A stretch of DNA of 34,999 nucleotides from Clostridium sp. CAG:1193 (GTDB taxonomy: Bacteria; Bacillota_I; Bacilli_A; RF39; UBA660): positions 1 through 34,999 of the forward strand of contig HF990809.1 of NCBI GenBank assembly GCA_000436255.1. The letters are read 5' to 3'. Both the position numbers and the translations under genes were made by a program. Shown here piece by piece: positions 24,525-32,938 of this stretch. Below the pieces are notes generated by a model that saw only the letters and a list, made by a program, of their open reading frames with translations, was not told the DNA's origin and ran no database searches. Every line of letters starts with the position of its first letter. Position 1 is the stretch's first letter.

Positions 24525-25224
24525 ATATTTCTTTTTTTATTATCTTATCATAACTTCTTGGATACTTATTATCTATTTTTCCAAGTTTCTTAATTACTAT
24601 TAAATTTCTCACACTATTTTCATATGGTAAATTAAAAGTTATAATTTTCTCTATTTTAGAAGATAAAACTTCTAAATATTTTGTATTTTGTATTTCGCTA
24701 TCTATATTTGCTTTCATTGGTATAAAGTAACCCTTTATTTTAACTCCAGGCAAACATATTTCGCTTATTATATTTAGTCTTGATACTGCTCTACATGTTA
24801 TTAAATCAAATTTATCTTTATTATTTCTTATATAGTCTTCTGCTCTTTCATGAAACACTTCTATATCTTTTAATTTAAGTTCTTTTATTACTTCTTTTAA
24901 AAAATCTACTCTTTTGTTTAAAGCATCAACAAGAGTTATTTTTAAATTAGGAAATACTATTTTTAAAACTAATCCTGGAAAACCTGCACCTGTACCTATA
25001 TCACATACATATAATTCTTTATTTAAATCAATTGCTTTTATTAATGTAAGTGAATCATAAAAATGCTTTAAATACACATCTTTTTTATCTGTAATTCTTG
25101 TTAAATTTATTTTATTATTCCAATTAATCAATATTTCATAATACTTATTTAATTTGGATAAAATATCATTATTAATACTTATTCCAAGTTCATTTACATT
25201 TGTTATAAATTCATTTTCACTCAT
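24523..25224 (-). CDS. rsmG: 16S rRNA G527 N7-methyltransferase
   Basis: SAM-dependent methyltransferase acting on 16S rRNA. The 233-residue product has WNNKINLTRI, SAM motif I VCDIGTGAGFPGLVLK, the HERAEDY motif and LITCRAVSRL, all RsmG/GidB signatures. Length is normal. Its start overlaps the end of mnmG by 8 nt, so the two are coupled as in most Bacillota. Confidence 0.96.
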   Translation of the reverse strand: MSENEFITNVNELGISINNDILSKLNKYYEILINWNNKINLTRITDKKDVYLKHFYDSLTLIKAIDLNKELYVCDIGTGAGFPGLVLKIVFPNLKITLVDALNKRVDFLKEVIKELKLKDIEVFHERAEDYIRNNKDKFDLITCRAVSRLNIISEICLPGVKIKGYFIPMKANIDSEIQNTKYLEVLSSKIEKIITFNLPYENSVRNLIVIKKLGKIDNKYPRSYDKIIKKEI

Positions 25225-27025
25225 CTTTAAAATACCTCTTCATATATACACTTAATATAGATATATCACTTGGATTTACCCCACTTATTCTCATAGCTTG
25301 ACCTAGTGAAGTTGGTCTTACTTGTTTTAATTTTTGCCTTGCTTCACTTGCTATATTTACTATTTTATCATAATCTATATCATCTGGTATATGCTTGTAT
25401 TCTAACTTTAACATTCTTTCTGCTTCTTTATTTACTTTCTTTATATATCCTTCATATTTTATTATAATTTCTACTTGTTCAATTACTTCATTGCTATATT
25501 CTTTATCTAAATATTCTTTTATATTAAATAATGTGTTTTCTGGTCTTCTTATATAAGTATAAGATTCTATTCCGTTAATTTTCTTTGTTTTAAGATATTC
25601 TAATAAATGATTTATATCATTTTTTTTACGCTTAAATTTATTATATCTTTCTTCATCAATCATTCCAGCTTCATAACCATAATCAGTTAATCTTAAATCT
25701 GCATTATCATGTCTTAAAAGAAGACGATATTCTGCTCTGCTTGTAAGTAATCTATATGGTTCTTTTGTCCCTTTTGTTACTAAATCATCTATTAATACAC
25801 CTATATATGCTTCATTTCTCTTTAATATTAATGCATTTTTACCTTCTAATTTTAAAGATGCATTAATTCCAGCCATTAAACCTTGACATGCTGCTTCTTC
25901 ATATCCACTTGTACCATTTATTTGTCCTGCTGTAAATAAATTAGTTATAACCTTAGTTTCAAGCGATGCATTTATTTGAGTAGGATATATAGCATCATAT
26001 TCAATAGCATATGCATATTTTTTTATTTTAGCGTGTTCTAATCCAGGTAAACTATGTACCATTAGTTCTTGTATATCTTTAGGCATACTTGTTGAAAATC
26101 CTTGTAAATATATATCATCATAATATTTACTTTCAGGCTCTAAAAATAACTGATGAACTTCTTTATCTTTAAATCTTACCATTTTATCTTCAATAGATGG
26201 ACAATATCTAGGACCTACTCCTTTTATATCATTTAATCCTCCATACATACTAGATTTATGCAAATTATCAAGTATTATTTTCTTTGTTTCACTAGTAGTA
26301 TATATTAAATGACATGGTTCTTGATTATTTACATCATAAAATATTTCATTATCAAATGAAAATGTATATGGCTCTTTATCACCATCTTCTCTTTTTGTTT
26401 TGCTAAAATCTATACTGTTTCTATCTATTCTTTGAGGTGTTCCTGTTTTTAATCTTAATATATCAAAGCCATAATCTCTTAATTTATCACTTAAATATTT
26501 AGAATTTTCTTCACCATTTGGTCCACTACTTGTTCTTGTATCACCAACTAAAATATCACTTTTTAAATATGTTCCTGTTGTTAATATTACTATATTAGAT
26601 GTAATTTTCTCACCTGTATTTAATATTACTCCATAAACTACTTTTTCATTTACAATTAAATCTTCAACCATTCCTTCTTTAATAGTTAAATTTTCTTGTT
26701 CTTTTAAGTGTTTTAGCATTTCTTTAGGATAAGTTATTTTATCTGCTTGGCATCTTAAAGATTTAACAGCAGGACCTTTTGATTTATTTAGCATTTTTTG
26801 TTGTAAAAGTGTTTTATCTGCACATTTACCCATATATCCACCTAAAGCATCTATTTCCCTTACTACAATTCCCTTTGCAGAACCACCTATAGATGGATTA
26901 CATGGCATTGTAGCTATATTCTCAATTCTTCCTGTAACAAGTAATGTTTTATGTCTTTTTGCGCTTGCTAAAGCAGCTTCACATCCAGCATGTCCACCAC
27001 CAACTACTATTATTTCATAATCCAT
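25217..27025 (-). CDS. mnmG: tRNA uridine-5-carboxymethylaminomethyl modification enzyme MnmG
   Basis: FAD-dependent partner of MnmE that modifies the wobble uridine (U34) of certain tRNAs. The 602-residue product starts MDYEIIVVGGGHAGCEAALA (FAD-binding fold) and has the conserved MPCNPSIGGSAKGIVVREIDALGG and GYEEAACQGLMAGINA blocks and a normal C-terminal helical domain. The ATG at 27025 has GGTG 6 nt upstream; the upstream TTG, GTG and ATG in frame are less likely. The partner mnmE is across the origin. Confidence 0.97.
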   Translation of the reverse strand: MDYEIIVVGGGHAGCEAALASAKRHKTLLVTGRIENIATMPCNPSIGGSAKGIVVREIDALGGYMGKCADKTLLQQKMLNKSKGPAVKSLRCQADKITYPKEMLKHLKEQENLTIKEGMVEDLIVNEKVVYGVILNTGEKITSNIVILTTGTYLKSDILVGDTRTSSGPNGEENSKYLSDKLRDYGFDILRLKTGTPQRIDRNSIDFSKTKREDGDKEPYTFSFDNEIFYDVNNQEPCHLIYTTSETKKIILDNLHKSSMYGGLNDIKGVGPRYCPSIEDKMVRFKDKEVHQLFLEPESKYYDDIYLQGFSTSMPKDIQELMVHSLPGLEHAKIKKYAYAIEYDAIYPTQINASLETKVITNLFTAGQINGTSGYEEAACQGLMAGINASLKLEGKNALILKRNEAYIGVLIDDLVTKGTKEPYRLLTSRAEYRLLLRHDNADLRLTDYGYEAGMIDEERYNKFKRKKNDINHLLEYLKTKKINGIESYTYIRRPENTLFNIKEYLDKEYSNEVIEQVEIIIKYEGYIKKVNKEAERMLKLEYKHIPDDIDYDKIVNIASEARQKLKQVRPTSLGQAMRISGVNPSDISILSVYMKRYFKDE

Positions 27026-27048
27026 ATGCATCACCAACTCATTTAGTA

Positions 27049-27076
27049 ATTATACGCATTTTTAAAAAAATAGCAA
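27049..27076 (-). promoter_or_regulatory. Promoter of mnmG overlapping the preceding terminator
   Basis: Minus-strand TTGCTA (27071-27076) is the 3' arm of the upstream hairpin, and TATAAT (27049-27054) follows at 16 bp, beyond the T-tract. The leader is about 17 nt. The same bases act in both signals. Confidence 0.6.
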
Positions 27077-27087
27077 TTACTTGCTAT
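27064..27087 (-). terminator. Terminator downstream of the third prepilin gene
   Basis: On the minus strand ATAGCAA/TTGCTAT (7 bp, 4-nt loop) is followed by six to seven T. It lies about 105 nt past the pilin stop. That 3' stretch holds no gene, only A+T-rich sequence with a short palindrome (AATAGTGACTATT). Confidence 0.75.
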
Positions 27088-27192
27088 ATTTTTGTTAATT
27101 ATTTATTCTTAATAGTGACTATTATATTATTACTAAAAAATGATGTATATAAAATTATACTTAATTTTTTTAGATTATTTTATCTACAACTG

Positions 27193-27573
27193 TTAAGAAT
27201 TACTTATTGTAGTATATTTGCTACATGTTATATATGCTTTTGCAGTTGGTGAAGTATTTATATTATTAATTATTACATATCCTCCACATACTTTTGATTT
27301 ATCTGCTATATCAGTTATTTCATCTATATATCCTGATTTAATTAATTCTTCTTTTGTTAATCTTACTGTATCTTCTGTTGTATATAATTCTCCTTCATTT
27401 GCATACTTTATAGCAGCTTCTTCTAATCTTTTTTCTTGTTCTTTATATAGTTTATCTTTGTTATTTTTTACTGTATCATTTATTTTTGGAACAAGTATAG
27501 TTAATATTATTCCAATTATTGCAAGCACTGCTAAAAGTTCTACTAAAGTAAACCCATTTTTTTTATTTTTCAT
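27193..27573 (-). CDS. Type IV prepilin-like protein (short)
   Basis: A 126-residue pilin or pseudopilin. The leader MKNKKNG is identical to that of the pilin encoded at 22512, followed by FTLVELLAVLAIIGIILTIL (cut after Gly7, Glu at +5). The rest is a pilin helix (KDKLYKEQEKRLEEAAIKYA) and a small C-terminal region with two Cys (KVCGGYVI and YITCSKY, possible disulfide), without the Ig-like domain. It has its own promoter and terminator, between dnaN and mnmG. Confidence 0.82.
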   Translation of the reverse strand: MKNKKNGFTLVELLAVLAIIGIILTILVPKINDTVKNNKDKLYKEQEKRLEEAAIKYANEGELYTTEDTVRLTKEELIKSGYIDEITDIADKSKVCGGYVIINNINTSPTAKAYITCSKYTTISNS

Positions 27574-27592
27574 TTTATCACCTATTATCTAG

Positions 27593-27601
27593 ATTATAAC
27601 A
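27593..27601 (-). promoter_or_regulatory. Extended -10 promoter of the short prepilin gene
   Basis: Minus-strand TGTTATAAT starts directly at the end of the dnaN terminator T-tract. The predicted leader is about 13 nt. No -35 is evident. Confidence 0.55.
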
Positions 27602-27629
27602 AAAAAAATATGATTTTGCATCATATTTT
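27601..27629 (-). terminator. Intrinsic terminator of dnaA-dnaN, overlapping the dnaN stop codon
   Basis: On the minus strand AAAATATGAT/ATCATATTTT forms a 10-bp stem with a 5-nt loop, running into eight T. The dnaN TAA (27628-27630) overlaps the first arm. Confidence 0.8.
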
Positions 27630-28746
27630 AAAATGTTTTTATAGGTAAAACTAATTGAATTAGATTATCATCATCTTTATTTTTAATTATTATTGGTTTT
27701 ATTTCACTATTTAACTTAATTTCTATTTTTTCACATTTCAAACTTCTTAATGCTTCCATCATATATTTAGATGAATATGCTATTTTCATATCTATATCTG
27801 AGTCTTTTTCTATAGACATATTTTCTTCAATTTTACCTATTTCTTGCGATGTTGAACTTAATACCATATTATTATTAACAATTTCCATTTTGATTAAATT
27901 CTTATCTTTTTCATCTGTTAATAATGATACTCTATCTATGGTATTATAAAATTCATTTAAATCTACTGATACGGTTAATTCAAATTCTTCTGGTATTAAT
28001 CTTGATGTATCTGGATAACTTCCATTTAACAATCTTGATTGAAACATCATTTTATCTGTTTTTACTGTTATATTATTAGGAAATATATGAAGTTCAATTG
28101 TTTTGTCATCGCTTCCTAGTAATCTTACTAATTCAATTAAATTTTTACCAGGTACTACTATATTTATATTTGAACTTACTTCTTTATCTAATTTTAATAT
28201 TTTTCTTGCTAGTCTATATGAATCTGTAGCATTACATTCTAAAGAGTCTCCTTCTATTTTAAAGTTAACTCCGGTAAGTATTGGTCTACTCTCTTGTGTA
28301 CTTACAGCAAAACATGTTTGATTAACTAAAGTTGTTAATACGCTTTCTGATAATATAATAGGTTTATCAACTGTGGATAACTTAATATTAGGAAATTCTC
28401 TTGAATCTATTCCATTAAGTGAATACTCACCTCTTTTTGTTGATATTACTATTCTTAGTCCATCAGTTTCAATGTTAACCTCGTTATCTTCTATTTTTCT
28501 CATTATTTCTATAAAATATCTTCCTGGTATTACTATAGAACCTGTATCATGTATTTCTGTAATCTCATTTTTACTTATAAATGTTTCTATACATATATCA
28601 TCGTTAGATGTTGTTAAGAATAAGCCTTCTTCCTTTAAATCAAATTTTATACCACTTAATACTGGTATTATATTCTTTGTTGATATAGCCTTAGATACTA
28701 TATTTAATTTTTCATTCAATACATTTTTTTTAATAACTAATTTCAT
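27628..28746 (-). CDS. dnaN: DNA polymerase III beta subunit (sliding clamp)
   Basis: The ring-shaped processivity clamp. The 372-residue product shows the three-domain clamp pattern, beginning MKLVIKKNVLNEKLNIVSKA, with the conserved IPVLSGI and TGVNFKIEGDSLECNATDSYRLA segments and a C-terminal QLVLPIKTF matching the clamp end. Length is normal. GGGAGG precedes the ATG. It contains one perfect DnaA box (28372-28380). It follows dnaA, but recF does not follow it. Confidence 0.97.
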   Translation of the reverse strand: MKLVIKKNVLNEKLNIVSKAISTKNIIPVLSGIKFDLKEEGLFLTTSNDDICIETFISKNEITEIHDTGSIVIPGRYFIEIMRKIEDNEVNIETDGLRIVISTKRGEYSLNGIDSREFPNIKLSTVDKPIILSESVLTTLVNQTCFAVSTQESRPILTGVNFKIEGDSLECNATDSYRLARKILKLDKEVSSNINIVVPGKNLIELVRLLGSDDKTIELHIFPNNITVKTDKMMFQSRLLNGSYPDTSRLIPEEFELTVSVDLNEFYNTIDRVSLLTDEKDKNLIKMEIVNNNMVLSSTSQEIGKIEENMSIEKDSDIDMKIAYSSKYMMEALRSLKCEKIEIKLNSEIKPIIIKNKDDDNLIQLVLPIKTF

Positions 28747-28796
28747 AAAAATCCTCCCTATTTTTTTTATTTAAAATAATGTTTCTTTATTATTAC

Positions 28797-28858
28797 TGTG
28801 GATAATGTTTATAAGTATATTTTTCTTTAGTTTTATACTTTATTTATCTTGTTGATAA
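28797..28858. promoter_or_regulatory. DnaA boxes in the dnaA-dnaN gap
   Basis: A perfect box TGTGGATAA (28797-28805) and a one-mismatch box TGTTGATAA (28850-28858) flank an A+T-rich stretch. With boxes inside dnaA (29310-29318) and dnaN (28372-28380), they suggest a second part of the origin, as in the bipartite origin of Bacillus. Confidence 0.55.
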
Positions 28859-30211
28859 CTATTTTATTTTTTGTTTTAATGTGTTGATAATTGTTTCTAA
28901 GTTTTTATCTTCTTTCATATCCTCTTCAATTTTTTCACATGCGTGTATTATTGTTGAGTGATCTTTTCCACCAAATTCTATTCCTATTCTTGGAAAAGAC
29001 TCATCTGTCATTATTCTTGATAAATACATTGCTATTTGCCGTGGAAATGCAATTTTATTTGTTCTTTTCTTAGATTTCATATCAGCAACATCTATTTGAT
29101 AATAATCTGCGACTATACTTTGTATTTTCTGTATATTATTTTTTACATATCCATACGAATTTAAATGTCCTTTAAGTGCTTCAGTTGCAACTTCTAAATT
29201 AATAACTTCTTTATTAAACATAGTTGTATATGCGAATAATCTATTAAGAGCACCTTCTAATTTTCTTACATCTGATGTACAATTATTTGCTATATATTCT
29301 AAAACCTCGTTATCCACAGGTCTTGCAAGTTCATGTACACTTAATTTTTTCTTTAATATTTCAAGCCTTAGTTCATAATCAGGTGGATAAATATTAACTG
29401 TAAGTCCCCAGCTAAATCTAGTTCTAAGCCTTTCTTCTAATAGTTTTAAATCATCTGGTGATCTGTCTGATGATATAATTATTTGCTTACCTTCTTGATG
29501 AAGTTCATTAAATGTATGGAAAAACTCTTGTTGACTTTGAGTGGCATTTGCAAGAAATTGTATATCATCTATTATAAGAACATCTATGTTTCTATATTTA
29601 TCTTTAAATGCTTCTATGTTATCTAAATTATTATTGTTCTTTCTATTAATACCTATAAAATCTGATATAAATCTATCACTAGTTACATATAATACTCTTT
29701 TATTACTTTCTTTTATAATATAGTTTCCTATTGCTTGCATTAAATGCGTTTTTCCAAGACCACTACTACCATAAATAAATAATGGATTATATGCTTTTCC
29801 TGGATTTTCGGCAACAGCAAGTGCAGCAGTAAATGCAAATCGGTTAGTAGTACCTATTACAAATGTATCAAATAAGTAATTAGGATTAAGACATGCTTGT
29901 TCATGGTTATTATATGGAACACCATTACTTTTTTCTTCAATTACTACTTTCTTCTTTGCAACTCTTTCATCTTCTAATATAAATTCAAATTCAAAATTTG
30001 TTCCCGTTATTTCATTTATAGTTTCATTTATTAAATCTTTATAATTTTCATTTAAGTTCTTTTTATGTAATTGCATAGGTACGACTACGATTATTTTATT
30101 ATCTTCTATTCGGTCAATAAATGTATCTTTAAACCAAGTATCGTATGAAATAGATGATAGTTTATCTTTAATAACTTCTAGAAATTTATCCCACAATTGT
30201 TTTTCATTCAT
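28859..30211 (-). CDS. dnaA: Chromosomal replication initiator DnaA
   Basis: AAA+ initiator that binds DnaA boxes and opens oriC. The 450-residue product has domain I (MNEKQLWDKFLEVIKDKL), Walker A GSSGLGKTHLM (about 148), Walker B VLIIDDIQFL, sensor regions, and the domain IV signature FPRQIAMYLSR and GGKDHSTIIHA. The ATG at 30211 gives the standard N-terminus; an ATG five codons earlier (30226) with a weak AAGG site is the alternative. It diverges from rpmH across oriC. Confidence 0.97.
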   Translation of the reverse strand: MNEKQLWDKFLEVIKDKLSSISYDTWFKDTFIDRIEDNKIIVVVPMQLHKKNLNENYKDLINETINEITGTNFEFEFILEDERVAKKKVVIEEKSNGVPYNNHEQACLNPNYLFDTFVIGTTNRFAFTAALAVAENPGKAYNPLFIYGSSGLGKTHLMQAIGNYIIKESNKRVLYVTSDRFISDFIGINRKNNNNLDNIEAFKDKYRNIDVLIIDDIQFLANATQSQQEFFHTFNELHQEGKQIIISSDRSPDDLKLLEERLRTRFSWGLTVNIYPPDYELRLEILKKKLSVHELARPVDNEVLEYIANNCTSDVRKLEGALNRLFAYTTMFNKEVINLEVATEALKGHLNSYGYVKNNIQKIQSIVADYYQIDVADMKSKKRTNKIAFPRQIAMYLSRIMTDESFPRIGIEFGGKDHSTIIHACEKIEEDMKEDKNLETIINTLKQKIK

Positions 30212-30249
30212 ACCACCACATCCCATATACCTTGTTTAATTACATTTAT

Positions 30250-30279
30250 ATTTTAACTTATTTTAACCTTAAAATTCAA
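30250..30279 (-). promoter_or_regulatory. Promoter of dnaA-dnaN
   Basis: Minus-strand TTGAAT (30274-30279), 18 bp, TAAAAT (30250-30255). A perfect DnaA box (30287-30295) lies just upstream of the -35, which would allow DnaA to control its own gene. Confidence 0.55.
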
Positions 30280-30286
30280 CAATTTT

Positions 30287-30609
30287 TGTGGATAAAATAG
30301 CTATTCACAACTTATTCACAGAAAAATTTGTAGAAAAAAGCTAAATTTTAGGAAAAAAATTAAGTTATCCACTTTATTCACATAATAACAATTAACAATG
30401 TGAATTAAAAAAAGTTATAAATATGTGCATAAATGTGAATAAGTCGATTTTTGTAGAAATAAAACGTACAAATCCTGTGAATAAAGTGTGAACAATACAA
30501 AAAAATGACAAAATTTGTAATTTTATTTGTGAATAATGCACTATATTATATACATTTTATAAAAAATATAAAGATTTTTTTACTTTTTTCTGTGAATAAG
30601 TGTTAATAA
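30287..30609. other. oriC: Replication origin oriC with a DnaA-box cluster
   Basis: This is the 519-bp non-coding gap between divergent dnaA and rpmH. Boxes matching TTATNCACA are at 30312 and 30374 (plus) and 30287, 30424, 30434, 30476, 30528 and 30591 (minus). Near matches are at 30301, 30365, 30399, 30487 and 30601. A very A+T-rich stretch (30541-30590) is a candidate unwinding element. Most boxes share one orientation toward rpmH. Established knowledge of the dnaA-rpmH gap supports the call. Confidence 0.92.
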
Positions 30610-30673
30610 GTACTAGATTTATATAGTTATTAACAACAAAAAAAGAAATATTTAAAAATAATTTAATTATAAA

Positions 30674-30702
30674 TTGACATTTAATTTCTAAATATATATA
30701 AT
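30674..30702 (+). promoter_or_regulatory. Consensus sigma-A promoter of rpmH-rnpA
   Basis: TTGACA (30674-30679), a 17-bp spacer and TATAAT (30697-30702), a perfect housekeeping promoter. The leader to rpmH is about 22 nt. Confidence 0.9.
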
Positions 30703-30730
30703 GTATGTGTGAAAGACCGAGGTGAGAAAG

Positions 30731-30859
30731 ATGTTAAGAACGTATCAACCAAATAAAAGAAAAGAAAAAAAAGATCATGGGTTCATGGCTAGAAAAGAAG
30801 CAGGAACTGGAATCTTAAACAAAAGAAGACAAAAGGGAAGAAAAAGACTATCTAAATAA
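30731..30859 (+). CDS. rpmH: Ribosomal protein L34
   Basis: A 42-residue very basic ribosomal protein. It has the family signature RTYQPNKRKEKKDHGFMAR and the end KRRQKGRKRLSK. It is slightly shorter than the usual 44-46 residues. GAGGTGA lies 5 nt before the ATG. Position next to oriC and rnpA is universal in Bacillota. Confidence 0.97.
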   Translation: MLRTYQPNKRKEKKDHGFMARKEAGTGILNKRRQKGRKRLSK

Positions 30860-30863
30860 TAAT

Positions 30864-30887
30864 CCACTATATAATGAGTGGTTTTTT
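30864..30887 (+). terminator. Terminator or attenuator after rpmH
   Basis: CCACT/AGTGG (5 bp, 8-nt loop) is followed by six T. It lies between rpmH and rnpA. No separate promoter for rnpA was found, so it is probably a partial terminator that lowers rnpA expression relative to L34. Confidence 0.6.
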
Positions 30888-30904
30888 ATTAAGGGGAGTA
30901 AAGT

Positions 30905-31243
30905 ATGAAAAAAATAAATATAGTTAAAAGTAACAGAGAATTTAATGAAGTTATCAACAAGGGTATTAAACATAAAAATACTATATTTTATTTATACATA
31001 TTAAAAAATGACTATAAATATAATAGATATGGCATAGCAGTTTCAAAAAAAATTGGTAATGCAGTTACAAGAAATAAGTATAAAAGACAAATAAAAGATA
31101 TCATTGATGATATTTTAGTGCCTAATATAATGAGTGATTTTGTATTTATAGTAAGACCTAATATAAAAAATTTTAAATATAGTGAATTTAAAGAAGAAAC
31201 TATTAAATTAATTAATAAGTTAGGAGAATATTATGAAAAATAA
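30905..31243 (+). CDS. rnpA: Ribonuclease P protein component
   Basis: Protein cofactor of RNase P, which matures tRNA 5' ends. The 112-residue product has the RNR motif region KKIGNAVTRNKYKRQIKDII and normal length. GGGGAG precedes the ATG. It overlaps yidC by 11 nt. Confidence 0.95.
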   Translation: MKKINIVKSNREFNEVINKGIKHKNTIFYLYILKNDYKYNRYGIAVSKKIGNAVTRNKYKRQIKDIIDDILVPNIMSDFVFIVRPNIKNFKYSEFKEETIKLINKLGEYYEK

Positions 31244-32324
31244 AACGTTTAAGTTATTTTTAGTTTTTTCATTAGTCTTTTTAATGACTGGATGTACAAA
31301 AATATTGACTGATGAGAATAAAAAAACAGTTAAATATGATTCAAAATTAATATGTGAATCTTGTGAGAAAGAATGTAGTAATATAGAAAAAGAGAATAGT
31401 ACGTGTACAATTGATAAAGAAGGTTGTACAGAAGCTGATATTAAAAATAATGATGAAAAGTTGGCTACTTGCAAAAAGAACTGTGAAAATAAGTGTGCTT
31501 TAGCAAAGAAGAATGCTACTGGTCAATCTCTTACAAAAAATATATTATGTAAGCCTACTAATAGTGATGTAATAGAATTATACGAAAAAAATGGTGTTGA
31601 TATAAAATCTTTGCCTGATTGTAGTAAATTTAATGCATTTTCAAGTTATGAAGGTGTATGGATTAATGTATTTGTAAGACCGCTTGCATGGTTATTAATA
31701 AAGACAGGTATATTATTAAAAAATTATGGACTTGCACTTGTAATAATAAGTATATTAATAAGAGCAGCATTAATGCCACTTACCACTAAAACACTAAGAC
31801 AATCTGAAAATCTTAAAAAAGCACAACCAGAAATTGATAGAATTAATAGAAAATATGAAAATAAAAATGATCAAGATTCTATGATGCAAAAAAGTCAAGA
31901 AACATTGATGGTATATAAGAAATATAATATTAATCCTTTGTCAAGTTGCTTATTTGCATTTATTCAAATTCCATTATTATTTGCATTTATAGAGGCAATA
32001 AATAGAACACCAGCATTATTTGAAGGAAGGTTTTTAGGACTTCATTTAGGACTAACTCCATTAACTGCCTTATCAAGAGGTGAATGGTGGTACTTAATAA
32101 TAGTTATAATACTTGCAGCTGTTACATATTATTCACTTAACTTTAATAAGACTATTAGTATGGATAATGATGCTGAAAAACAAATGAATATGATGAATAA
32201 AGTAATGCTTGCAATAATAGTAATGACATCATTTACATTATCAACAGCAATATGTTTATACTGGATAGCATCAAGTTTATTTACAGTATTACAAAATATA
32301 ATAATGAAAAGAGTGAAGAAGTAA
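31233..32324 (+). CDS. yidC: YidC/SpoIIIJ membrane insertase (lipoprotein form) with Cys-rich extracellular segment
   Basis: Inserts membrane proteins; the SpoIIIJ form also supports SpoIIIA channel assembly in sporulation. A lipoprotein signal ends at the lipobox LMTGC (Cys21). The Oxa1 core starts about residue 140, with the hydrophilic-groove arginine Arg177 (ISILIRAALMPL), NINPLSSCLFAFIQIPLL and five membrane segments. Unusually, residues 22-135 form an extracellular segment with ten cysteines (41, 44, 48, 58, 65, 80, 84, 88, 106, 130), absent from Bacillus YidC proteins as generally known. The stop codon overlaps the jag start by one base. Confidence 0.94.
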   Translation: MKNKTFKLFLVFSLVFLMTGCTKILTDENKKTVKYDSKLICESCEKECSNIEKENSTCTIDKEGCTEADIKNNDEKLATCKKNCENKCALAKKNATGQSLTKNILCKPTNSDVIELYEKNGVDIKSLPDCSKFNAFSSYEGVWINVFVRPLAWLLIKTGILLKNYGLALVIISILIRAALMPLTTKTLRQSENLKKAQPEIDRINRKYENKNDQDSMMQKSQETLMVYKKYNINPLSSCLFAFIQIPLLFAFIEAINRTPALFEGRFLGLHLGLTPLTALSRGEWWYLIIVIILAAVTYYSLNFNKTISMDNDAEKQMNMMNKVMLAIIVMTSFTLSTAICLYWIASSLFTVLQNIIMKRVKK

Positions 32325-32935
32325 TGGAAGTACATGTTTTTGAAGGAAAAAGTAGTATAGATGTAAAAGAAAAAGCACTTACAGAATTAAATGCTAATGA
32401 AGATGAGTTATTTATAAGAGAATCTGAAGTAAATGGTGGATTTTTAAAAGCAAAAAAATATAAGTTAGAAATAATAACAAAAGATGATATAGTTAAATAT
32501 GCTAAAGAATATATTATAGAAATAGCTAAACATATGGGTATAAATGTAAATATAGAAGCTAAGAAAAGAGATCATTTTATACAATTAAATTTATTTTCTG
32601 AAAATAGTTCAATCTTAATAGGAAAAGGCGGAAAGACAATTGATGCTATGCAAACTTTAATTAAAAACTCAATATTAAATACTACTGGATTTAAAGTAAA
32701 TATTATGATTGATGTAGAAGATTATAAAGAAAAAATAAATAAACATTTAGAATATGATGTTAAAAAGATAGCAAGAGAAGTAAGACAAACAGGAATAGAT
32801 GCAAAATTAGATCCGATGAATTCATACGAAAGAAGAATTGTACATAATGCAGTAAATGAAATAAAAGGTGTAAGTACAATTAGTGAAGGTGAGGAACCTA
32901 ATCGTTACGTAGTTATAAGGAAGAATGAAGAATAG
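32324..32935 (+). CDS. jag: Jag/KhpB RNA-binding protein
   Basis: A cytoplasmic RNA-binding protein linked to cell-wall and division control, with KhpA as its usual partner. The 203-residue product has the Jag-N domain (1-50, MEVHVFEGKSSIDVKEKA), a KH domain with GKGG (LIGKGGKTIDAMQ) and a C-terminal R3H domain (SYERRIVHNAV). The ATG at 32324 is chosen because it overlaps the yidC stop (TAATG) and begins the domain; an upstream in-frame ATG inside yidC would add 24 unrelated residues. Confidence 0.94.
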   Translation: MEVHVFEGKSSIDVKEKALTELNANEDELFIRESEVNGGFLKAKKYKLEIITKDDIVKYAKEYIIEIAKHMGINVNIEAKKRDHFIQLNLFSENSSILIGKGGKTIDAMQTLIKNSILNTTGFKVNIMIDVEDYKEKINKHLEYDVKKIAREVRQTGIDAKLDPMNSYERRIVHNAVNEIKGVSTISEGEEPNRYVVIRKNEE

Positions 32936-32938
32936 TAC

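Noticed and set aside
30212..30730. Small genes or an RNA gene in the dnaA-rpmH gap
   Set aside because: No ORF with a ribosome-binding site and no recognisable RNA; the content is explained by DnaA boxes and two promoters.
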